Assembly: GCA_933822405.4 (NCBI GenBank)
Contig: CAKOGP040000113.1
Location: forward strand, 271,183-335,182
DNA from: Cylindrotheca closterium
Lineage: Eukaryota > Bacillariophyta > Bacillariophyceae > Bacillariales > Bacillariaceae
DNA: 64,000 nt
Reading direction: 5' to 3'
Part shown: positions 57,501 through 64,000 of the stretch, one piece after another
How the letters are laid out: the number at the start of each line of letters is the position of its first letter
Position numbering within the stretch: position 1 is the first letter of the stretch
Notes under the pieces: generated by a model
The model's database searches: none
Seen by the model: only the letters and a program-made list of their open reading frames with translations
Told to the model about the DNA's origin: nothing
Position numbers and translations under genes: made by a program

Positions 57501-60500
57501 GATACCGGGTACGCTCGGACTCGTCTGAAGCAATAACAGCAGTACTACGGTTGCTTTACAGACAAAAATATAGCGCTCTTTTCGAACTCCTGTTCTCTGT
57601 ATTTTGCCCCCATCTTGCATCATTTGTTGTTCTTGAGAAGCTTTGCCCCATTCATACTCAAGACAGTCAGATATCATATGTATAAATTGAGAAAATCCGT
57701 CAACATCCGTTCCGACTGCGAGGATCGCAAATATCATGGCTAGATAGACATCAACTACACGTCGGCGTTCTTCCTTGGACAAATATGTCGGTATCCCATC
57801 CAGGGTTTTGAATTCTCTTTGAAATAGGAAAAGGTTTCGAGGAATATCTGGCTCGTTCTTTCGTGAATAAGAGTGGATGTTAGCTCGATTCCGCTAACAC
57901 ATCTGTATCAATCAGTTGAACTTACCTCCGATTCTATTGTTTCCTTTATGCATAGAATTAGATCCTTGATTCCAACGCAGTCACGAACCTTCTCTGGATT
58001 CTTCACTGTGGTGGCTGACAAAATTGGGAGCAATGCTGTGTATAGCCAGATGCCCGGTTCGTTTCCACCAAACCAAAGGGTGGAATTAAACAAGATACGA
58101 GAGAACACTTTCGTTTCCAAGCCAACGTAATGGGAACAAGAGGAGTGGAGCTCAAGCAATGCATTGGCCAAGCGTTGTGACAGTTTTGGGAAGACTGAAA
58201 TAGATGTCACAAGTGAATTTGCCGGGAGCAATGCTTTGCCTTTCCCCTTCATTTTGTTTCTTTGCAGCAGCTGCTCAATGATATCAATGCCTCCACATCG
58301 CAGCATTTCTCGGGCGCTTTCATTGTGATCGCGGACGAATGATGAAAGAAGCAGGATCATATCAGGAATAATCGAACATAAAACAGCATTTGAGAAGAGT
58401 CGAGAGATGGAATTTTCTGCTTTCTTGTCAAACGACTCCCACATATTTTCGGCTTTTCCGGAAAGCAATGACCGACACGCTGGGAGTAGTGCTTGTAAAC
58501 CACCAATGCTACCGACGATATCTTGTGCACCTTCAACTGTCCAGTGGTAGACATTGTCCACATCTATTCGAGCGTGGGCGCCCCCGTGAAGTTCGAGTGC
58601 GACGTCATTTTCAATCCGGTTCGGATCCCACACAATAAAAAGCCTTGAGTTGAATGCTGTCTTGGACAGAGGAGTATTCTCTTCTTCTTCCAGGTCAACA
58701 ACTGTGGGATTTGTCGCTGTCCCCCTTCCGCTAGTTCGCTGACTCAATACAATGTCATCGATATCATCCCGCTTCATGTTTAGGTCCAAAGCTCTACTCT
58801 TTTTCACGATATCCCCTCGACGTGAATCCCACTCGCTTGGAACAGACTGCCTCTTATGAACTGTTCCGGCAGTTGTCTCATACAAAGCTTTAAACGTAGC
58901 CTCTGATACATTATCGTGGAAAATGTACAAGCTCCCTGTTTGACCGTCGAAGTTTTGACCGAATGACACAGTCAAGGACTTCAATGGGTCTGGAATCGAC
59001 GGAAACTTTAGCGGTTCAGAAAGCATCAATTTGCCATCCAAGATTACCGATAACTGTTCTCGCGAAGACAGAGAAAAGACACCTTTCAAACCCGACCTTC
59101 TGTGTCGGACTGCGACATGATACCATACCCTCGCATGCAATATGCACTTTTGCACCTTGACACGCTTCGCTACCTTCCCGCCTTGTAAAACTGATACTGC
59201 TAGAACTGTGGCTATTGGCGATTCTGAAGAGCTTTTCTCAAATGGAAGAATTGATATTTCCATTCCATTTTCTGATTGATCGCATACTCGAAGAAGTGTC
59301 GACGAATGCGAAAAGCGTTCTGCTCGGAACCACACAGCCATACTGAAATCGTTTCGAAATGGCCATGGTGAGTTTTCGAGATGAATGGTACGCTTGATTC
59401 CTGAACCCGAAACAAAGGAGAAAAAGCTTCTTGGACTTGCTTTTCCAGCGAGAAGTGACGATCTTGATGCTCCAGCTGCAGCTGTTCGCAATGCTCTCGT
59501 TAGCAGCAGTTGCAGTTGTGGCGAGCTTTCGCTGGAGCTAATTAGAGCCAAGATCCTCCGCAGCTCATTTACTTTTACACTTGCAGTGCATAGAATCCCC
59601 AGCAGCCGAACAATTGGACCTTCCAAATACTTTTGCTGCGGAGATTTCATGATCTCTTCAATCAAATAGAGCAGTCCACTCACAGCTGCATCCCAATTTC
59701 TTCGAAATCTCACAATGGTATAGAGCCTATTGGCAACCTGGCCTTCATCATCGCGCTGAGGTGACTTTACTAACACCAAAGGTTGGTCCTTGAGAGAAGT
59801 CACAGACGAAGTCCGATCACGGGCAAAAGCAGCCCGCTCGTTTCCAACAATCGACGACCTATCCAGATCCTCCAACCAAGGACAAGACGCCAAGACCTCA
59901 TAATCATATTCTTCGTCTGTATCATTTGTCAGCAATCGTAGTAATATTCTCAGCAGACTAAGTGAAAAATAGCTCGGAAGATCAAACAGTGGGAGTCCGA
60001 GCAGTTGATACAGTACTGCCGATGGATTCTCAATGACAATATCTGTAGGGAAGTCGACCGGGCTCTTTGATTTTCCGTTCTCCATATCGATAATACTTTC
60101 TATACAATCCAAATCAAGAGCTGGGGAACAAAAGCCGCGAAAAATGGCATGCAAAATCAGTGCATCTTCTGAATGGCCATTCGATACATCGGAGAGTTCA
60201 ATTCCGTTAGATTTGAGAAATGCCTTCAAGTCCTTGGCATTGCCTCTGTGATTGTTGTCTTGTAGATTGCTGGTTTCTGCTGATTGGATAGTGGGAGTTG
60301 TGTCGTTTGAGGCTTGTTGACTGTCTTCCTGGAAACTAGGGTCCTTGAAGAGTCTCGTCGATATTTCGGATCGACTTCTGATATGGGCAACATCATTACG
60401 CTTGCTGCCTCGAGCGCCATTCAAGCTTGAACTTGACTGCATATCAACAAGTTCACCAGGGGATAGATAGTCATCTCCACTAGGACGTAAATAATGCTTA

Positions 60501-60907
60501 TTATTTGAATTTGCATCGACCATTGCTGCTTCAAAGGAAGCTTCTTCCATATATTGCTCTGTATTTTTCCTTTCAAAATTCTTATGAAGAGGTTCGCTTG
60601 CTTCTGATCCCTCGGAATCATCATCTTCTGACGCCAAAAACATGCTATCCGACTGTTCATTGTGAATTGCAGCTTGCACAACAGCCTCGGTTCCCTCCTC
60701 AATCACCTGGTGAAACTCCGAATCTTCGTGCAGTGCATCGGAAGCCTCTCCATTCTCGTTTGTTGCTTTGTTCAATGCGCTGGTTTTCGGCTTCATTTCA
60801 GCAATGGATTCTCCGCTATTTTGAGACAATCTGTTTCTAGGGGCTATAAAACCATTTGAAGAATCATTTGAAGAGGATTCTATCCCATGAGTGTTCATCA
60901 TTTTCAT
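51575..60907 (-). CDS. BEACH/WD40 giant protein, neurobeachin/LvsA-like
   Basis: Scaffold of vesicle traffic and lysosome biology. Eight exons, 60907-57926, 57893-57136, 57032-56483, 56412-56093, 56020-53938, 53867-52917, 52846-52250 and 52174-51575, sum to 2946 residues in frame. The acceptor of exon 3 and the donor of exon 2 are the least sure. Order: disordered N-terminus; armadillo-like helices; a ConA-like lectin fold (SPWPFRNDFSMAVWFRAERF, VWYHVAVRH, TGSLYIFHDNVSE); long helical region; PH-BEACH domain (VEGNLVLTTHGLYFHQIGD, LELFFSGSHELFLNF); BEACH domain with LTEMWKKRKISNFEYIMALN, YPVFPWILSDY, RDLSKPVGALNP, YGSHYSSPGVILHYMIRQEP and LPPWAKGSAYEFVRIHRLAL; and C-terminal WD40 repeats (GHRGAIRCLAMGHDGGLLVTGGEDCTCRLW, split here by the length rule into its recognisable GH...LW halves). 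It matches neurobeachin/LvsA more than LYST. Confidence 0.88.
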
Positions 60908-61076
60908 TCTTTGTTTGAGTCGGGCCTCGCATTGGATTATTGTTGAGGAATGTTTTTGTAGTCGGATAGGTCAAAGTATTTCGATTAAGACTCTATAAGT
61001 ACTGAATACTGACGAATGAATGAATGAATCAATCTTGAATCTGTCTCAACCCATCACACTCTTCTACAAAATCATC
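60908..61076. promoter_or_regulatory. Divergent promoter spacer, BEACH gene and lumenal AKR-like gene
   Basis: 169 bp between start codons. A tandem GAATGAAT word (61015-61028) precedes the AKR-like start. No gene is supported. Confidence 0.4.
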
Positions 61077-62060
61077 ATGTTGTCACGTTGGATCCAATTA
61101 TCAATCTGCCTTCTGATTCTTTCAGCGTGTTCTTCACTCAACAACCAAAATGTTGATCGTAGATCGGTACTTCAACAAGCAGTAGCCCTGGGTGGAGCTA
61201 CTCTGTTGGTTCCACCAGGCCCAGCACTAGCCACCGCCAACATTTCACCTATCGCGACCTTGTCAGATGGAACCAAGTTTCCACTAGCTTCATTTGGGCT
61301 CCAAATTTACAGCGATGATACAGCGTACAAGCTGACAATGACAGCTCTGGAGACAGGATACAGGAACTTCTTTGCATCTGTTTTGGCAGGAAACCAACGT
61401 GGTTTTGCCAAGGCTGTCAAGGATTCTGGGATCCCAAGGAAAGATTTGTTCATCTGCGGTAGTGTTGTGTCGAACCGTGCATCTGGCTTTGCCAACGCGA
61501 AAAGAGACACAACAACAGGCTGGAAGAAAAATATGGATGCATTTGGCGTTGGAAACATTGACTATCTAGATCAAATAATGTTGGACTATCCTGGACCGGA
61601 CTGTGAATCGGTGCTGGGACAATGGGCAGCCTTTGAGGAGATGCATAAGCAAGGCTTGACGAAGACACTTGCCGTTTCCAACTTCAACTCAAAGCAATTG
61701 GATTGTGTCCTTGAAAAGTGCAGTGTAGCTCCAGTTGTCAACCAGTTGCCCTATTCCGTTGCATACCACCCTGGTAACTCAGTCGAAGAAAACAATAAGC
61801 GAGGAGTGCTTGTACAGGCTTGGGCACCACTTGGTGGATCCTTGGGTGGTAAATTTGATTCTAGTAAGAAGGGGGCTTGTGCTCAAATCGGCAAAAAGTA
61901 CAACAAGAGCTTTGCACAAGTTGCTTTGCGATGGATTGTGCAAAGCGGCGCATCATTTAACACTCAAAGCAAAAAGGTGGAGCACTTCAAGGAAGACCTT
62001 GATATCTTTGACTTTGAGCTCACACCAGAAGAGATGAATACGCTAGGCAGCCTTGCTTAA
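61077..62060 (+). CDS. Thylakoid-lumen aldo/keto-reductase-like protein lacking the catalytic tetrad
   Basis: 327 residues from ATG 61077 (ATG 61020 would add 19). The N-terminus has a hydrophobic signal (LSICLLILSACSS), then DRRSVLQQAVALGGATLLVP and PGPALA: a twin-arginine, hydrophobic core and AxA site, as in Tat-dependent thylakoid-lumen passengers. The body follows the AKR barrel (LSDGTKFPLASFGLQIY, LAVSNFNSKQLDCVL, VVNQLPYSVAYHPG, VLVQAWAPLGGSLGG, FAQVALRWIVQSGASF, FELTPEEMNTLGSL). At the four catalytic sites it differs: RHIDTAxxYGN is RNFFASVLAGN, so Asp and Tyr are lost; the Lys strand reads LFICGSVV; and the HWP motif is LDYPGP. The NADP-binding K-S-T-R segment is also altered. It is probably not a reductase; it may bind ligand or protein in the lumen. 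Confidence 0.8.
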   Translation: MLSRWIQLSICLLILSACSSLNNQNVDRRSVLQQAVALGGATLLVPPGPALATANISPIATLSDGTKFPLASFGLQIYSDDTAYKLTMTALETGYRNFFASVLAGNQRGFAKAVKDSGIPRKDLFICGSVVSNRASGFANAKRDTTTGWKKNMDAFGVGNIDYLDQIMLDYPGPDCESVLGQWAAFEEMHKQGLTKTLAVSNFNSKQLDCVLEKCSVAPVVNQLPYSVAYHPGNSVEENNKRGVLVQAWAPLGGSLGGKFDSSKKGACAQIGKKYNKSFAQVALRWIVQSGASFNTQSKKVEHFKEDLDIFDFELTPEEMNTLGSLA

Positions 62061-62159
62061 CGTCAGGCGCTGCGTGCTAGCTACAAGATTACAAGATGTC
62101 ACTACACCAATACATCAATAGATATACAGTACATTCTAACGATTATAAAGGCAAATATC

Positions 62160-63016
62160 CTACTCGGAGTGCTCAAAGAAGAGGGCGTTGATAAGAAGGT
62201 ATGCTCCAAGCAAGAGGCCCTTCTTCTTTGCATCAGCATCATCGGGGAACTGCAATTCAACGTAACTGGTCTCATTGAATGTATCACGGAAAGTTGCCTT
62301 TGGAATCTTTAGCATCTTTCCAACGTAAGGGGCATCACCATTTGTACGCGAAGCATCGGCGCTGTACACTCTCCATGGGAGCATCAAACAGCCATGAGGG
62401 CAAGGTGCGCCTTCGGTGCAGCAATCAATGCACATACCGCCGCAGCAAGTTGGAGGTTTGATGATGTAGACTGTCTTATCATCATGATCGTACACTTTGA
62501 ATTTAGGAATGCTATTGAAATAAGAGGATCATACAGTGAGAAAAATCCAACACCTGCCATCATGCATATCGAACCATCTTCTACTTACCAGCACCAAAAT
62601 GCTTCTCGAACTTCTCCCAAATCATCATCACCACTGAAAACAGTTGCTTCCTGGTAGCAGCAGCACTTGCAGGTGCACATTGGTAAACGGCACGGGCGAT
62701 TGACTTCGATAATTTCAGGATTCTGATTTTCAGGTAGACTTGGTGCCTTGACAGTCATATCAAAGCTATGGCAAGGGCCAATGCAGCAGCGGCAGCAGAA
62801 ATTGAATTCTTCCTTTGACACGGCAACCTTGTGCTTGTTACTGTTATTCTCTGGGTCATCATTCAATGTAGTGTCGTAATACTTGAAATCTGATTTGGTT
62901 ATGCAGCAAATGCATTCCTGGCACCATCCCCGTCTGGCATGCCGAATTTCCATCTTTTGGCATTCTGATAACATCCCCTTCATCAGGTCCGTTCCTCTAT
63001 CCATTTTCTCGCCCAT
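62160..63016 (-). CDS. Phospholipid scramblase family protein
   Basis: Exons 63016-62589 and 62511-62160 join in phase (TG|C) to 259 residues. Scramblases move phospholipids between bilayer leaflets in a Ca-dependent way, or act as lipid-binding regulators. Seen: the Cys-rich stretch FCCRCCIGPCHSFDM, EVNRPCRLPMCTCKCCC, SIPKFKVYDHDDKTVYIIK-like strand after the join, PPTCCGGMCIDCC, CPHGCLMLPWRVYS, VGKMLKIPKATFRDTFNETS, and the C-terminal hydrophobic helix KKKGLLLGAYLLINALFFEH. The proline-rich N-terminus of animal PLSCR1 is absent. The Cys clusters are suited to palmitoylation. The gene converges on the AKR-like gene with about 99 bp between stops. Confidence 0.85.
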
Positions 63017-63431
63017 GGTTACCTGTTCCTTGGTCTTGATAGACGGTGTTGTTGCTGTTTTCTGATGGGTCGGAGAACACTGATCTTTGTCGTGCTTGTC
63101 ACAAAAGGTGCCCTCGAAAAATTGACGACATCGATATTCTTAGCTCTTCTACTTATGAAGACTTTGTCTCAACTTGACGAATTTGTCCTAATTGGTATGT
63201 AAATTCGGCAATCTTGTTTGAAAAGTACTAGAAATACGTGGTGCGACGCAAACTCGGAAGGACAACCGACGGACAAACCGTCCATGGAAGAAAAACAGGT
63301 CTCTCATCTCTTTGTGCCTACCATGTCACTGTCTGTACTTCCAACTTGCAGGAGACTTCACAGAATTGAGGGCTACAGTAGAATAGCTCGGTTGTATCCA
63401 ACAAATTAGGACATCTAAATGTACAATTGAT
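63017..63431. other. Spacer between scramblase and elongase genes
   Basis: 415 bp holding the 5' flank of the scramblase gene and the 3' flank of the elongase gene. No further gene, RNA or repeat was recognised. Confidence 0.4.
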
Positions 63432-64000
63432 CTATACTGATTTTTGCTTTTGTGCCTTGGGCTTGAAGTAACGGCCAACAAAGAACTGTAGAAATAGGAA
63501 TAAATAGCTTCCATACATCACGAAAGCAGCTGTGTTGTTTTCCCTTTCAATTTTGCAAGTTGGATCTGTTGTGTAATAGTAGAATCCCAACATGGTGACG
63601 ACAACTCCAACCACCATTTGCGAAATCTGAAAGGTCGTGATGATCATGGGGTTGAACCATTTTGGCCGCAACTTCATGGCCATCAAAAAGTAGTACCCAT
63701 ACATCGTTGCGTGCACACTGTAGTTCATGACAACAAAAAATATTCCAGGAGGAGATTTTGTCACATAAGAATGCCAGCAGTAAAGCAGAACCGTAATGTG
63801 ATGGTACCAATGCAGGAAGATCAGCGGTTTCTTGTGAATGACAATAAAAAAGGTGTCAACAAGTTCACTGTGACAGGCTCTGTTAGATGGCTTGATATCA
63901 TTCTCGAAAGCTACATTGACTATTGTGTACGTACGGAAATTTACTCAGAATGAACAGCTGTACCCAGAGACCAGATGACCCCGATCCGTATGTTTCTCTA
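63432..64000 (-). CDS. ELOVL6-type fatty acid elongase, 5' end cut by the right window edge
   Basis: 3-ketoacyl-CoA synthase of the ELO family, ER membrane; starts each two-carbon elongation. Two exons are visible: 64000-63935 (partial) and 63867-63432; the 67-bp intron has GTACGT...CACAG ends and the join restores KFPELVDTFFIVIHKKPLIF. Seen: ETYGSGSSGLWVQLFILS, the di-histidine box LHWYHHITVLLYCWHS, NYSVHATMYGYYFLMAMK, and several membrane spans (FQISQMVVGVVVTMLGFYYY, FVMYGSYLFLFLQFFVGRYF). The Lys-rich tail PKAQKQKSV serves as ER retrieval signal. The GSGSSGLW and HWYHH context resembles ELOVL6, which extends C16 saturated acids. The N-terminal half lies outside the window. Confidence 0.92.

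Overview
The window is nuclear DNA from a photosynthetic stramenopile, most likely a diatom. Genes lie on both strands, are separated by short spacers, and are split by few, short GT-AG introns (mostly 50-115 bp, many with GTACG or GTAAG donors). Several proteins begin with a signal peptide followed by an ASAF-like Phe motif (ALAF, ANAF, CEAF, VEAF), the bipartite presequence that carries proteins into the four-membrane diatom plastid. Species cannot be read from the sequence. No phage, transposase, CRISPR or bacterial operon signal was seen.

Layout. 1-5.7 kb: UDP-sugar pyrophosphorylase (cut by the left edge), BolA2, a nucleotide-sugar transporter, a small plastid-type membrane protein and SAR1. 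6-8.3 kb: a protein with two C1GalT-like glycosyltransferase domains. 8.4-16.7 kb: DDI1, a decayed 3' end of a second GCN2 copy with tRNA-Val(AAC), then the complete eleven-exon GCN2 gene followed by an identical tRNA-Val. 16.8-19.7 kb: a GalNAc-transferase-like/C1GalT-like fusion. 20-24.5 kb: a DEAH-box helicase. 25-27.6 kb: a secreted aldo/keto-reductase-like protein and a hotdog thioesterase. 27.9-31.5 kb: two paralogous NmrA-like genes with a decayed copy of the CCB1-like gene between them and the intact CCB1-like gene after them. 31.6-39.4 kb: PI4-kinase with a membrane-embedded N-terminus, two proteins without a clear family, and ATG4. 40-44.8 kb: a nonsense-interrupted coiled-coil frame, a METTL21-type methyltransferase, a glyoxalase-fold protein and an ELMO protein. 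45-47.4 kb: a divergent pair of plastid genes, a one-helix LHC-like protein and a front-end desaturase. 48.2-51.5 kb: mitochondrial proton-pumping transhydrogenase. 51.6-60.9 kb: a BEACH/WD40 giant of eight exons. 61-64 kb: a thylakoid-lumen AKR-like protein without its catalytic residues, a phospholipid scramblase, and an ELOVL6-type elongase cut by the right edge.

Functional themes are nucleotide-sugar supply and O-glycosylation (USP, NST, two glycosyltransferases), membrane traffic and lipid signalling (SAR1, PI4K, ELMO, BEACH, scramblase, ATG4), and plastid biogenesis and lipids. The genes are separately transcribed and need not work together.

The most notable hidden structure is two independent scars of tandem duplication. 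In [GCN2 + tRNA-Val] one GCN2 copy survives only as about its last 39 codons plus 3' flank. In [NmrA + CCB1-like] both NmrA copies survive but one CCB1 copy is a relic. Several proteins keep an enzyme fold while losing catalytic residues.
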